Shown piece after piece: positions 41,161 through 51,089 of a stretch of DNA of 64,000 nt. Within the stretch, counting starts at the first letter, position 1, and the number at the start of each line of letters is the position of its first letter. The stretch comes from Calothrix sp. PCC 7103 (lineage in GTDB: Bacteria; Cyanobacteriota; Cyanobacteriia; Cyanobacteriales; Nostocaceae), in contig NZ_KB217478.1 in assembly GCF_000331305.1 (NCBI RefSeq), forward strand, positions 7,342,317 through 7,406,316. The letters run 5' to 3'. Made by a program: the position numbers and the translations under genes. The notes beneath the pieces were generated by a model that was given only the letters and a program-made list of their open reading frames with translations, ran no database searches and was not told the DNA's origin.

Positions 41161-43797
41161 TTATTCCCAGTTACCTACTAAAACGAACGGCGCCCAATAG
41201 TAAGGATGTTTGAATGTGGGGTCTTCTGCTGAAAGTAGGGACATTTGAGCTAGACGCAAAGCTTCTCCTCTTGGTTTTTGGTTATTGACGAGTTGTTGGT
41301 AAAATTCAATCATTAAGTTGGAAGTCGCATTATCGTCAACGCTCCATAGACTTCCGATTGTACTACGGGCGCCTGATTGAACGGCTATTCCTGCAAGTCC
41401 TAATGCTGCTCTGTCGTCACCTACTGCTGTTTGACATGCGCTGAGAACTAATAAATCTATTGCTTGCTGTTTGGTTTCTCTTGCTTTGAGAAGGGAGTCT
41501 AATTGTTTGACGCTTAATGGTTGTGTCCAGGCTAAAATAAATGTATCTTCGGCTCTAGAACTAAATTTTCCGTGAGTCGCTAGGTGAATTATCGGCGCCT
41601 GAGATGAGGTTACTGCCTGTTCAAATTTTTCTGTGGTAAAGTTATTATTGAATAAGTTTTTAGTCGAAAGTTTTTTGGTTATTGTTTCTAACTCTCTTCT
41701 GACAGCGGGTAATCCTGGAAAAGTTTGAGTTAAAGTTTTGTTTGGTTCATTAATTCCAGCAAAGATTCCTTCTAATCTGCCTCGTGCGATATTTCTTGGT
41801 GGTAATATTTCTAATCCTGGTGTTAAGACAATATCATATTTTTTCTGAACTAAATATTCGTTTTTTTGTGCATCGTGAAGCGCTGCCATTGGAATACCTT
41901 GTAATCTACCATCTAATACAAATACAAGGTTGCTGATACGACTGTTTTGTAAGTCTGTTTCTATTGGTCGAATTAACCAATTATACATTTCTTGTGCAAG
42001 TGGCAAAAATTCGTATGTGCTTCTAATCGTCAACTGTTGACGCAATGTACTGACTTTATTTTCAAATTCGTTTTGAGATATATTTATTGTGTGCAGTTTT
42101 AGTGACTGTTCTTGTGGCTGGTTAGGAAACCATGTAATTACTGCTAAACGGTCGCTTAATATGAACGGATATACTACAGATGTTGCCTGGTTTTTGTCAA
42201 TATTTTTTATATCAACGGGTTGAGCATCAACACAAGCGCTACGGAAAAAGTTATTTAATTCTGCTACTTGTAATGCCTCAATAGTTTTCCTAGCTTTTTC
42301 TAAAGTCTTATAACCAGGTTGTTCTTGAGATATCAATAATAATCTCACATATTGTCTGTAAATTGGCTCGATTTCTTCACGATACGAAAATTGTACATCC
42401 CGATTGAGTGCCGCTAAATCACTACGCAAATATTTTAAAATATTAACAGCTTGCTCGTAAGCTATAATCGCCTGTTCTTGATTTTTTCCAGGATTATTAT
42501 CCGCACTTTTAATTCTACCTAATTGCCATAACCAACGTGAGCTTATATCTTTTGCTTGAATACTTTCTGATAGTTTCAAAGCTTGCTTGCTCAAGTTTTC
42601 TGCTTCTGTCCATTGCTGAGTTTGTTCGTACAAATGACCCAAAGTACCTACAGCATAAGCTTCCGCACGTAAATCATTCAAACTTTGAGCTTGCTTAATA
42701 CCTGTAACTATAACTTTGGCTGCTGTACAAATAGGATGTCCGTTCGTACATGCATCTTGAGGTGATACTGCTGTTGAGTTGGTTTGGAGTGCCAACTTGA
42801 TTAAACTTTGAGCAAAATTAATTCGAGCATAAACGCTGCTGTGACTTGGTGGTAAACTATCTATTTGAGCTTGAAGTTGTTGTGATAAAGTTTGGGCGCC
42901 TCGGAGTTGGTCTGGTTGTGATGATGAGACTAACAAGCGTAATATATTAAGTTGTGCTTGGACTTGAGTTGTTGCTATAGATGAGGTTGCAGCTGCTTGC
43001 TGGTAAAGCTGTAATGCTTGTTGAGTTGTATCTTCTCCTAACGTTTTTTTCTGCGCTTGAACTGTATTACCTTTACTCAATAGTATTTCTGCTAATATCT
43101 CCTTTGATGGCGCCAGTTTACTTGCATCATCTAATACTTGTAAAGATAAATTTAAATCACCAACAACTCGCAGTGCGTTGCCAAGACTGAGTAAACCAGT
43201 AGCTTTTAATACTGGGTCTTGCTGTTTTGTTAAATCTGACTTAACATTTTCAAGAGTATCTTTTGCACGTCGAAACAGTCCTAAAGCTTGTAGTGCTTGC
43301 GTTTGGTTAATTTGGGCGCCTATTTTTCCAGAAATATCTTGAATTTGACTATATATATTAACAGCTTCTTGCCAACTTGAAAGTGCATTTTCGGATTGTC
43401 CTTGGGCTAACTGCAATTTGCCCAATGTATTATAAGCTTGCGCGCGTACAGATAAATATTCTTTGCTGCCACTTTTGCTCTGTAATAATTTGATACTATC
43501 GTTAATGATTCCAGCTTCAGATAATTGTCCTAACTCTTGGTAACTTAATGAGAGATAGTTCCAACTTAACGCTTGATTTAGTTTATCTCCATTATTGCCA
43601 AATGCTGTTGCAGCTTGTTGAAATGACTTTACTGCTTCTGAATACTTTTGTGCTTGGTATAAGTTTAAACCTTGGTCGAATAATGATTTGGCATTTGTAG
43701 ATGCTTGAACGCTTACTTGTTGAGGCACGATAGAAGCTGGCGCCGGAGTGGTGATAAATATTTGAGATAATGCAGCTAGAGCAAAAATTTTATACAT
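41161..43797 (-). CDS. TPR-CHAT domain protein (caspase-like), TPS-linked
   Basis: This 878-residue protein starts with a signal peptide. TPR repeats (~35-480) include SLFDQGLNLYQAQKYSEAVK. The C-terminal CHAT domain (~590-878) has the caspase-type dyad: PIIHLATHGKFSSRAEDT with H742 and DLLVLSACQTAVGDDRAALG with C788, followed by GARSTIGSLWSVDD. CHAT proteins are cysteine proteases or adaptors. In cyanobacteria they are commonly encoded after two-partner secretion genes, as here, 20 bp downstream of the TpsB gene. An exported location is indicated by the signal peptide. Confidence 0.93.
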   Translation of the reverse strand: MYKIFALAALSQIFITTPAPASIVPQQVSVQASTNAKSLFDQGLNLYQAQKYSEAVKSFQQAATAFGNNGDKLNQALSWNYLSLSYQELGQLSEAGIINDSIKLLQSKSGSKEYLSVRAQAYNTLGKLQLAQGQSENALSSWQEAVNIYSQIQDISGKIGAQINQTQALQALGLFRRAKDTLENVKSDLTKQQDPVLKATGLLSLGNALRVVGDLNLSLQVLDDASKLAPSKEILAEILLSKGNTVQAQKKTLGEDTTQQALQLYQQAAATSSIATTQVQAQLNILRLLVSSSQPDQLRGAQTLSQQLQAQIDSLPPSHSSVYARINFAQSLIKLALQTNSTAVSPQDACTNGHPICTAAKVIVTGIKQAQSLNDLRAEAYAVGTLGHLYEQTQQWTEAENLSKQALKLSESIQAKDISSRWLWQLGRIKSADNNPGKNQEQAIIAYEQAVNILKYLRSDLAALNRDVQFSYREEIEPIYRQYVRLLLISQEQPGYKTLEKARKTIEALQVAELNNFFRSACVDAQPVDIKNIDKNQATSVVYPFILSDRLAVITWFPNQPQEQSLKLHTINISQNEFENKVSTLRQQLTIRSTYEFLPLAQEMYNWLIRPIETDLQNSRISNLVFVLDGRLQGIPMAALHDAQKNEYLVQKKYDIVLTPGLEILPPRNIARGRLEGIFAGINEPNKTLTQTFPGLPAVRRELETITKKLSTKNLFNNNFTTEKFEQAVTSSQAPIIHLATHGKFSSRAEDTFILAWTQPLSVKQLDSLLKARETKQQAIDLLVLSACQTAVGDDRAALGLAGIAVQSGARSTIGSLWSVDDNATSNLMIEFYQQLVNNQKPRGEALRLAQMSLLSAEDPTFKHPYYWAPFVLVGNWE

Positions 43798-43817
43798 ATA
43801 TTTAACTGATAAATTAA

Positions 43818-45593
43818 TTAAAAAGGTTGATTATAAATAATGGAAAAATACAATCCATTTTCTTGCCAAGAGTTTTTCTCGCCAGAAACCCGACCTAGCG
43901 GAACACCCCAGTCAAAACGCGCGGTTAACCTATTATTTTGTTGCCACAATAACCCAAGTCCAACAGATGCTAAAGTATCTGGGTTAAGCGCACCTCTTCC
44001 AGCATTAGATGTATTCCAAGCTGTACCAAAATCAATAAATGGGGTAACTTGTAGTAATCCTTGAATTTCTGGAACTTGTAATACAGGGTAACGAAATTCT
44101 GCCGAAGCCAAAAAGCCATTATCTGCTAAAGTTCTATCTTGACGATATCCTCTAACTGTTGCTTGTCCTCCTAAACCTATTTGTTCACTTGGTAGTAACG
44201 GTCTATCGGCCAGCTGTAAATCTGTACGCGCAATAAATAAAGTATCTGGCGCCAAAAGTTTTACCCACTGTGCTTGTCCACGCCAAGCAAAAAATTGACC
44301 ATCTGGACCAGTATTATTTATAGTGGCATCTAAAGCATCGATACCTAAACTTAATTGTGAGCGTGCGGCAAAAACTTGACTACTACTACGCTGCGTCCAG
44401 TCTTGGGCAAAACGTAAAATAGTGGCGCGAGTTTGACCGTCTGCATCGGCGCCAGGGGAAGGAAAAGGAAGTCTTTCACCCACTAATGCTTCTAAAAAAC
44501 CAAGGTCACTTTCGCGACGAGTTGCAGATAGAGATAGTGCAAACTCTCTTGTTGGTGTTCGTATTATAGGTTGACGGTATGTGATTCCATATTCTTGTGA
44601 TGTACCCTCAATGCCCAAAACATCAAATGGTTTTTCAATAACTTCACTTGATGCATAACTGTAATTGAATGTCAATGTGCCATTTTGAGGATTTAAAGGT
44701 AGTTGGTAACTTGTATAAACGCTATTACTACCATCGGTATTAGCATAACTAACACTCAAACCATCTCCAAGTCCTAATAAGTTTGCTTGGTTGAATTGAA
44801 TTTGTCGCTCGAAGCTACCTATACTGGGTTGTCTATTATTATTTAAATTTAGTTGAGCGCTAAAAGTCTTAGCTTCTGCAACTTGAACGGCTAAAACACT
44901 ACCACCAGGAGTGGCGCCTGTAGCTAATTCGGCTTTAATATTGAGTATTAAAGGGTCTAGCTGTAATAATTGCAAAGCTTTTAATAGTTTCTTGAGGTTT
45001 AAAGGTTTATTGGCACCTAAAGCTAAACGACTTCGTACATAATCAGAATTTAGGCGTTGTGTTCCTTTAACCTCAATATTTTCTAAACTACCTTCTACAA
45101 CTCTAATTTTTACCACTCCACCATCTACTTTAAACGTTTGGTCAGCAGGAATGTAGGCGCCGGAGTTTACATAACAAGCCAATGAAGAATTATTATCATT
45201 ACAACCTTGAGTGTAAAGATTTGTAATTCTATCAGCAGCTTGTAATAACTCGGTAAAGCTGATAGGTCTATTAATTAAGTCTTTGGTGGCATCATTTAAT
45301 TGCTGTTGAGTAAAAACAGTGCTGCCTTCAATTTCAAAGTTTGTAACTTTGATGGCGCCTTGTACATCATTGGGAATAACTGGAGGAGTATCTGGTGTGG
45401 GAGCAGTTATTGATGGGAACTGAAATAATTCTTCTGGTGATGGTAATTTGGGAATGTTGGGAATAGGGGTGGGTGGAGGTTCGGTTTGTCGCTGTAGGTC
45501 TTGTAATGGTGCCGTTTGGGCAAGTGTGGATTTTGGGATGATTAAATTTAGTAGTATTGAAAGGGTGATTAAAAAATATTGTTGAAGTTTCAT
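43818..45593 (-). CDS. TpsB outer-membrane transporter (ShlB/FhaC family)
   Basis: This 591-residue protein has a signal peptide, a proline-rich linker, a POTRA_2 domain (~85-160, VTNFEIEGSTVFTQQQLND), a second POTRA (VVEGSLENIEVKGTQRLNSD), then a 16-strand Omp85-type barrel with SEQIGLGGQATVRGYRQDR (the VRGY motif of loop L6) and a final aromatic strand ending YNQPF. It exports the adjacent TpsA protein across the outer membrane. The order TpsA, TpsB, CHAT on the minus strand forms an operon; a 236-bp gap containing a hairpin lies before TpsB. Confidence 0.95.
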   Translation of the reverse strand: MKLQQYFLITLSILLNLIIPKSTLAQTAPLQDLQRQTEPPPTPIPNIPKLPSPEELFQFPSITAPTPDTPPVIPNDVQGAIKVTNFEIEGSTVFTQQQLNDATKDLINRPISFTELLQAADRITNLYTQGCNDNNSSLACYVNSGAYIPADQTFKVDGGVVKIRVVEGSLENIEVKGTQRLNSDYVRSRLALGANKPLNLKKLLKALQLLQLDPLILNIKAELATGATPGGSVLAVQVAEAKTFSAQLNLNNNRQPSIGSFERQIQFNQANLLGLGDGLSVSYANTDGSNSVYTSYQLPLNPQNGTLTFNYSYASSEVIEKPFDVLGIEGTSQEYGITYRQPIIRTPTREFALSLSATRRESDLGFLEALVGERLPFPSPGADADGQTRATILRFAQDWTQRSSSQVFAARSQLSLGIDALDATINNTGPDGQFFAWRGQAQWVKLLAPDTLFIARTDLQLADRPLLPSEQIGLGGQATVRGYRQDRTLADNGFLASAEFRYPVLQVPEIQGLLQVTPFIDFGTAWNTSNAGRGALNPDTLASVGLGLLWQQNNRLTARFDWGVPLGRVSGEKNSWQENGLYFSIIYNQPF

Positions 45594-45682
45594 TTTTGCT
45601 GGTGGAGATTAGAGGGGAAAGTAACTGTAAAGAATATTTGATTTCCCCAACCCCCCTTGGTAAGGCTACGCCCCTCTTTTTC

Positions 45683-45757
45683 CCCTCTTTGTGTTCTTTG
45701 TGTCTTAGTGGTTTATCTCTTTAAAGAACCACAAAGGCACAAAGGGCACAAAGAAAG
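45683..45757. terminator. Hairpin of the CTTTGTG repeat type between tpsA and tpsB genes
   Basis: The arms 45683-45714 (CTCTTTGTGTTCTTTGTGTC) and 45723-45757 (complementary AAGAACCACAAAGGCACAAA) form an imperfect ~30-bp stem. Related CCTTTGTGTCTTTGTGG text occurs at 12890 and 37980. In this place it could lower TpsB/CHAT expression relative to TpsA. Confidence 0.55.
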
Positions 45758-45829
45758 AGAAGAAAAGTAACTTTGATAGACTTGTGTGTACACGGTAGCT
45801 TATTAAGGGGAGTAGGGGGATCAGTGGGT

Positions 45830-48800
45830 TCATCGAACTGTACAAACAGATGCATTCTCAAACAAAGGACTACTACCAGGCACCGTAGATAAAAGGGTTA
45901 CTTCACCTTTACCGTTAAATACCCAGGTAGTTGCAGGAGCAATAGGTGCAGTTGCAGTTTTACGGGTTGTGTTGGTTGCGGTTGGGACTTTTTGTGGTGT
46001 TGGAATTGTAGTTAAGCGTGTATCTTTCCACACTGCGTCACTGTTTAATGGTTCATCTGGTCGAGGGGGTAAACCACCACGTCCAGTATTAATAAATTCG
46101 CTACCTCTATTTGCAAAATTTTGGCATCTTTGAGCAATTAATCTGGAAGCATCTACTGGGTTATCAGGGAGTTCAACCAAATTATCGTTGATGTCAATGT
46201 CTGGTGAATTTAGATTGACAACCCCGTCAAGTGCAGGAGAACCTTGTTCGGAAATAGCGGTAATTCTATTAACTCTTGAATCATTTGGTGGTAAGTTGTT
46301 TCGATCAAAAGCTTTAATACCAAATACACCTGTGGCATTAATATTGATTCGACCACCTGCACCAGTTAGAGCGTTAGCACTAATGCGACTGTTCTCATTC
46401 TCAACTCCAACAATAAAGGGAAAAGGTTTGGCGCCAATCAAACTTGTGATATTTATATTTCCTCCATTTCCACCAGCACCATTTTGACCAGCAGAAGTAG
46501 AAATTTCACTACCTCGACGTATAAGTAGTAAATCTCGTAGGTTGAGTGTAATATCTCCACCATCACCACTATTAGTATCTGCGGTAATTTGACCTTGATT
46601 ATCAAGAATCAGACGATTTGATGAGAGGTCAATTTGACCCGCGTTACCTGTACCTTGACTATCTACAGCAATTCTGGCGCCATCTCTAATTGTTACTAAA
46701 TTGGGGTCAATAAAAATATCCCCACCCCTCCCAGTAGAACCTTCTACTGTTGTGGCAAAAAGTCCACTGGGAATCCGATTATTTTCATCTACATAATAAA
46801 AGTCACGGTCTACTGAGTCAGGTGAATTATTCAAATTTCTAAAACCAGAGAGACTAATATTATTGGTAACTTTAAATTCTATTAGCCCAGCGTCACCTTG
46901 GCTATTAGCAGTGGCATTAGTTCGCACTTGTCCACCATTTAGTGCTTCAAAGTTATTAGCTTCAATGCGAACGAAACCAGCATCACCATCTCCAAAAGTG
47001 CTGTTATCTAATTTAGACCCATTATTTACAGAAACCGTGTCGGCTTTAATCGAAATATTACCAGCTTGTCCTTCAGTTCCAGAACCTAAAAAACTAAAGA
47101 TTGAACTAACGTTATTTAGAGTCACTGCATCGGAAGCATTGATATTGATAAATCCAGCATTTCTAATTTGATTATCTGGTGTTGCTTGATTGCTAACAAA
47201 AGTTTGTAATTGGGCATTATTATCTAAAGAAACAGAATTTGCTTGGATTGAGATATTCCCAGCATTTCCCAGAGTTCCAGAACCTAAAGAACTGGATATT
47301 GAACTGTTGTCAAGAGTAAACGCACCCAAAGCATTAATATCTATATATCCAGCATTTCTAATTTGATTATCGGGTCTTCTTTGATCTCTAACTAGAGTTT
47401 GTAATCCAGAATTATTTTGTAGAGACACAGAACCAGCATCAATATCAATAAAACCACCATCTCCTATAGCTCCAGGTTCAACACTGCTAAAGATAATCGC
47501 CCTATCATCTAGTGTAACGGCGCCACCATTAGTTTTGATTGACACATTTCCGGCATTTCCTGTACCTTGAGTTTGGGCTTGTATGTTGGTGCCATTATCA
47601 AGAGAAACGGCGCCACCATTAGTTGTGATTGATACATCTCCCGCATTTCCTTTTCTAGTTGTTATAGTCTCTAGTCGCGAGTTTTGAGTTAAAGATACTT
47701 TTTGATTTGCTCTAATCTCTATATTTCCTGCATTAATATTGTCATCAGGTGCAGGAATGGTGTTTTGCCCATTTTGTGCATCAGGCAGGTTATTAGTGCT
47801 GAGTCGAGAGTTATTAATATTTACGATTTGAGGAGAAAAAGTTGCATAATCAGATTCGCCAATTAAAATACGTCCAAACTTTCCCTGACTAAAAATTCCT
47901 TTTTGATTTTGGGGAATAATATCTGAAGAAGTGCTGTTGATAATAGAAACTTCATTGCGCGCAGTAATGCTTATATCTCCAGCAAAATCAGAGCCAGAGT
48001 TATTCGTACTGACCCTAGAGTTGTTTAAAAAAACTGAACCTTGATTAGATATTATGCCAATTGTGTTAAAATTGTTCTGGTTACTAATATTACTGGAAGC
48101 TTCGATATTACCAACACGAATATCATCACGAGCATTCAAACTAACATTCCCAGCTAAACCTCTTCTGGACTCGGAACTAATAGTCCAACCTGTTGTGTTA
48201 ATCTGACCTTGAGGAGCAGTCAGCTTAATTTCACCACCACTTCCATCTGATGTAAAAGATGAAACTTCTTTAATATTATTAAGAAAAGGTGTTTCTCCTT
48301 CTGTTAATAAATTAATATTGCCAGTATTACTTGTAATTTCTATTTTACCTGCGGTTCCGGCTCCAGTTACAATGCGAGATGCCACATTATTGCTAATATT
48401 AATATTACCATTAGCTTTGAGGCTAATATTCCCGCCATTACTATTATTAACTAAAGATAATAAACTTCCTGAAAAATCACTTTCAAAACCTGGACGAGCT
48501 TGATGAGCGCCAATATTAATATCTTTGCCACTTAAGATATTAATATTTCCTCCTAGAGAATTTGCTGTACCTGTAACTATGCCTCTAGCAACTTGAACAT
48601 CACCTCTAGAGTCTATAGTGACTGGATTACTAAAAGCCGTTATTGAGAAGTTGCCGACATCAGAGTTTGGAGAGGCGCCTATAATTTCAATCGAACCTCC
48701 TGGTAAATTGGTATTTGGCTGATATTGATTTGTTAAAAACACTTGACCGTTAATTATAGCGTTATGAATCCCTTGAATTGTGATTTTAGCGCCTTGTGTC

Positions 48801-49990
48801 TGAGTTGAATTACTAATAGTGTTAGAAGTTGTAGCTGGAAAATTAGCTGGAGTCACTCCGGGTGTTCCAAAATCTGTTGTACCCGCGCGTATATCTAAAG
48901 TTGCTTGATTTTTGCCATCTATTTGTAATGATGTTCCATCTGAAAGTGTAATGCCTTGTACTAATCCGTTGTCTGGGTCGGCGCCTGTAATATTTACTGT
49001 ACCAAGAGTTACACTACCTCCAGCCAGAATATGGAGTGAAGCACCATCGTAATTACCTAAGCTGACATCTCCACTTGCTCGAATTACAGGGTCATAGGGA
49101 CTAAAAAGATTTCCGACATTACCGTCGAGTTGTTCTATGCGGAAATTACCTTTTGCCCAGTAGTGAGCATCTCCTCCTACAGTGTTGGCACTCCGCAGCA
49201 TCATATCGGAACCTGAGAAAAAGCCACTGTTAGGATGATTTAAAGCAAAGATATCTACGTTTTGATTACCTTGTAAAAGTAGCTTTTCACCCGCAGAGGC
49301 AATAAAAGGATTTGTGACTGTATCTCTGATTTTTACTGTGTCTGTAGCTGAGAGGGTTAAGTCTTTACCTGCTTCTAACTTTCCTTGCAGGTCAAGTTTT
49401 ACACCAGCTAGCGTTAAATCTTGTCCTGTTTGGAGATTTCCGGTATTGCTGATAGTGGAAGAATTGGCGCCAAATTGTAATCCTGGACGTATGCTTACTG
49501 TTATTAGTGGTGGTGCTTCTGGGTTGGTTGCGCTGAACTGTAACCCGTTATCGAATAAAAAGCTGTTTGCTGTACTGGCAAAAAATGAACCTGCAACATC
49601 TAACCGTGCGTTTGGACCAAATATAATTCCATTGGGGTTGAGAAAGAATAAATTTGCTTTACCGTCTACACCCAAGGTGCCAAATATTCTGGAGGGGTCT
49701 CCACCTGTTATGCGGGATAATATATTTTGAATTCCTTGGGGGTTGGCAAAGTAAACCCGTTGTCCATCGCCAACGTTAAATTGTGAGAAGCTTTGAAATA
49801 GATTAACACCTCTTGTGGCGCCTCCTTGAATGAGAGTTGCGGGTAGTCCTTGTATGTTACCGTTTGGTGTAACTACTGAACGTTCGGCGCCTAGTGTACT
49901 ATCTGGAGTAATTTGAGATGAAGCTCTTGGAGCAAGGAGAATGGTTAGGTTGGTAATTAGAAGAAAGAGCAGTACTTTAATTTTTATCAT
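45830..49990 (-). CDS. TpsA filamentous-haemagglutinin-like exoprotein
   Basis: This 1386-residue protein has a signal peptide (IKVLLFLLITNLTILLAPRA) and then the TPS secretion domain (~30-200): TPNGNIQGLPATLIQGGATR, IQNILSRITGGDPSRIFGTL and the signature FFLNPNGIIFGPNARLDVAG. The rest is a long right-handed beta-helix of NNxGNAGNISI-type turns (for example SSLGSGTLGNAGNISIQANS). The Pro/Thr-rich C terminus ends with a PLFENASVC tail. It is secreted by the neighbouring TpsB and probably acts in adhesion or surface contact. I chose the ATG at 49990, preceded by GGGGG and an AATTAAACAT spacer, over a GTG at 50041 that would overlap the DUF928 gene. Confidence 0.93.
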   Translation of the reverse strand: MIKIKVLLFLLITNLTILLAPRASSQITPDSTLGAERSVVTPNGNIQGLPATLIQGGATRGVNLFQSFSQFNVGDGQRVYFANPQGIQNILSRITGGDPSRIFGTLGVDGKANLFFLNPNGIIFGPNARLDVAGSFFASTANSFLFDNGLQFSATNPEAPPLITVSIRPGLQFGANSSTISNTGNLQTGQDLTLAGVKLDLQGKLEAGKDLTLSATDTVKIRDTVTNPFIASAGEKLLLQGNQNVDIFALNHPNSGFFSGSDMMLRSANTVGGDAHYWAKGNFRIEQLDGNVGNLFSPYDPVIRASGDVSLGNYDGASLHILAGGSVTLGTVNITGADPDNGLVQGITLSDGTSLQIDGKNQATLDIRAGTTDFGTPGVTPANFPATTSNTISNSTQTQGAKITIQGIHNAIINGQVFLTNQYQPNTNLPGGSIEIIGASPNSDVGNFSITAFSNPVTIDSRGDVQVARGIVTGTANSLGGNINILSGKDINIGAHQARPGFESDFSGSLLSLVNNSNGGNISLKANGNINISNNVASRIVTGAGTAGKIEITSNTGNINLLTEGETPFLNNIKEVSSFTSDGSGGEIKLTAPQGQINTTGWTISSESRRGLAGNVSLNARDDIRVGNIEASSNISNQNNFNTIGIISNQGSVFLNNSRVSTNNSGSDFAGDISITARNEVSIINSTSSDIIPQNQKGIFSQGKFGRILIGESDYATFSPQIVNINNSRLSTNNLPDAQNGQNTIPAPDDNINAGNIEIRANQKVSLTQNSRLETITTRKGNAGDVSITTNGGAVSLDNGTNIQAQTQGTGNAGNVSIKTNGGAVTLDDRAIIFSSVEPGAIGDGGFIDIDAGSVSLQNNSGLQTLVRDQRRPDNQIRNAGYIDINALGAFTLDNSSISSSLGSGTLGNAGNISIQANSVSLDNNAQLQTFVSNQATPDNQIRNAGFININASDAVTLNNVSSIFSFLGSGTEGQAGNISIKADTVSVNNGSKLDNSTFGDGDAGFVRIEANNFEALNGGQVRTNATANSQGDAGLIEFKVTNNISLSGFRNLNNSPDSVDRDFYYVDENNRIPSGLFATTVEGSTGRGGDIFIDPNLVTIRDGARIAVDSQGTGNAGQIDLSSNRLILDNQGQITADTNSGDGGDITLNLRDLLLIRRGSEISTSAGQNGAGGNGGNINITSLIGAKPFPFIVGVENENSRISANALTGAGGRININATGVFGIKAFDRNNLPPNDSRVNRITAISEQGSPALDGVVNLNSPDIDINDNLVELPDNPVDASRLIAQRCQNFANRGSEFINTGRGGLPPRPDEPLNSDAVWKDTRLTTIPTPQKVPTATNTTRKTATAPIAPATTWVFNGKGEVTLLSTVPGSSPLFENASVCTVR

Positions 49991-50022
49991 ATGTTTAATT
50001 CCCCCGCTAAGATAGTAGGTGT

Positions 50023-50946
50023 TTATTGTTTGGGTGTACAACAGGGTAAAAATGGTTTACTGTAAGTTTCGGGTGGCGCCTCAATGGACTGTAATAAATC
50101 TTGCCAGTATTGCTGAACTTCGGGGTCGTTGGGACGTTGGCGCCGTAGAGTTGCTATATCGGTGAAAGCATTTTCCCAAAACCCGGCTGTTGTATAAAGA
50201 ACAGCACGGTCTAAAATTCTACTTGTTGTTTGTAGTTGATTATCTAAATTTTCATCTTGTAACCGTTCAATTTTGCCTTCTATATAAATATCTTCATCGC
50301 GCTTACGAGGGTCGCAAATTATCGAAAATCCCCAAGTATAAATTTGACCAACTTGCAAGGGTGTACGTGTGGGTAAACGAACGCTGATAATGCCAGATTG
50401 CTGAACGGGCTGGAAAGATTCTCTATACAAAGGTGTAATATTATTGTCATCGCGCAGTACAAATTCCATTGTTTGCGCTTCAGTTGTGATTTGAGGAATA
50501 TAAATATAAAATGTTGGATATTCTGCTGTTGTCAACTGCGCTTCTTGGTCTGAAGGTACTAAAGGTATAGGAGCTTTTTGATTTTGAAAGCAAGTTCCTC
50601 TAGTTGCCGCTGCTCTAACTCTACCAGGTCTTCCCGCTGTAAAACCAATCGACCTTCTGGCGCCACGCTTAATGTAGCTTTGCATATTGGCAATAGCAGC
50701 AGTGGCAAATCTATTGCCGGGACGCACTCCAAGTGCCTGTCGAAAAAATTGTAATGCTCTACGATAATTCCGTTGACCAGCTTGAGCGTAACCTTGTCGC
50801 ATCAACTGATTGAAATTACCTGCCTGTGCTAAATTGTAAACAGAATATTGCTGATAGAGTGAAGTCGCTTGTGCATGGGCAAAAGGAAATGACACTGCAA
50901 CAGCTAGTAAACAGCTAGTCCAGAATTTTGTAGTTATGCAATTCAC
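50023..50946 (-). CDS. DUF928 protein, first gene of the TPS-CHAT operon
   Basis: This 307-residue exported protein has a signal peptide (SCLLAVAVSFPFAHAQA), one TPR-like hairpin (~50-90, RNYRRALQFFRQALGVRPGN) and then a DUF928 domain (~110-270) with GRVRAAATRGTCFQ, PTFYIYIPQITTEAQTMEFV and YTWGFSIICDPRKRDEDIYI. DUF928 is nearly always found with cyanobacterial TPS and CHAT genes; its function is unknown. It ends 32 bp upstream of TpsA, so it is probably co-transcribed. Confidence 0.92.
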   Translation of the reverse strand: MNCITTKFWTSCLLAVAVSFPFAHAQATSLYQQYSVYNLAQAGNFNQLMRQGYAQAGQRNYRRALQFFRQALGVRPGNRFATAAIANMQSYIKRGARRSIGFTAGRPGRVRAAATRGTCFQNQKAPIPLVPSDQEAQLTTAEYPTFYIYIPQITTEAQTMEFVLRDDNNITPLYRESFQPVQQSGIISVRLPTRTPLQVGQIYTWGFSIICDPRKRDEDIYIEGKIERLQDENLDNQLQTTSRILDRAVLYTTAGFWENAFTDIATLRRQRPNDPEVQQYWQDLLQSIEAPPETYSKPFLPCCTPKQ

Positions 50947-51031
50947 GACTAAGAGCGATTGTTATTATTGCCAGCAATCATACATCACACAAATATTTGG
51001 TTCTATTCGCCGAAGGTCGAATTAAATTTGT

Positions 51032-51055
51032 AAATGTGAACCACGGTTCACATTT
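51032..51055. repeat. 24-bp perfect palindrome, copy 1
   Basis: The arms are AAATGTGAACCA and its complement. A copy differing only at the two central bases lies at 54113-54136. Both sit just outside the iGluR-rhomboid gene pair. This copy follows the iGluR-like gene stop and could terminate transcription. Confidence 0.75.
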
Positions 51056-51089
51056 TCATCCTAGAAACCTGGTTTCTGGTTTGTTTCAG

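Noticed and set aside
46188-49730. Plus-strand frames opposite the TpsA gene
   Set aside because: They mirror the repetitive beta-helix coding sequence and show no start signals or known motifs.
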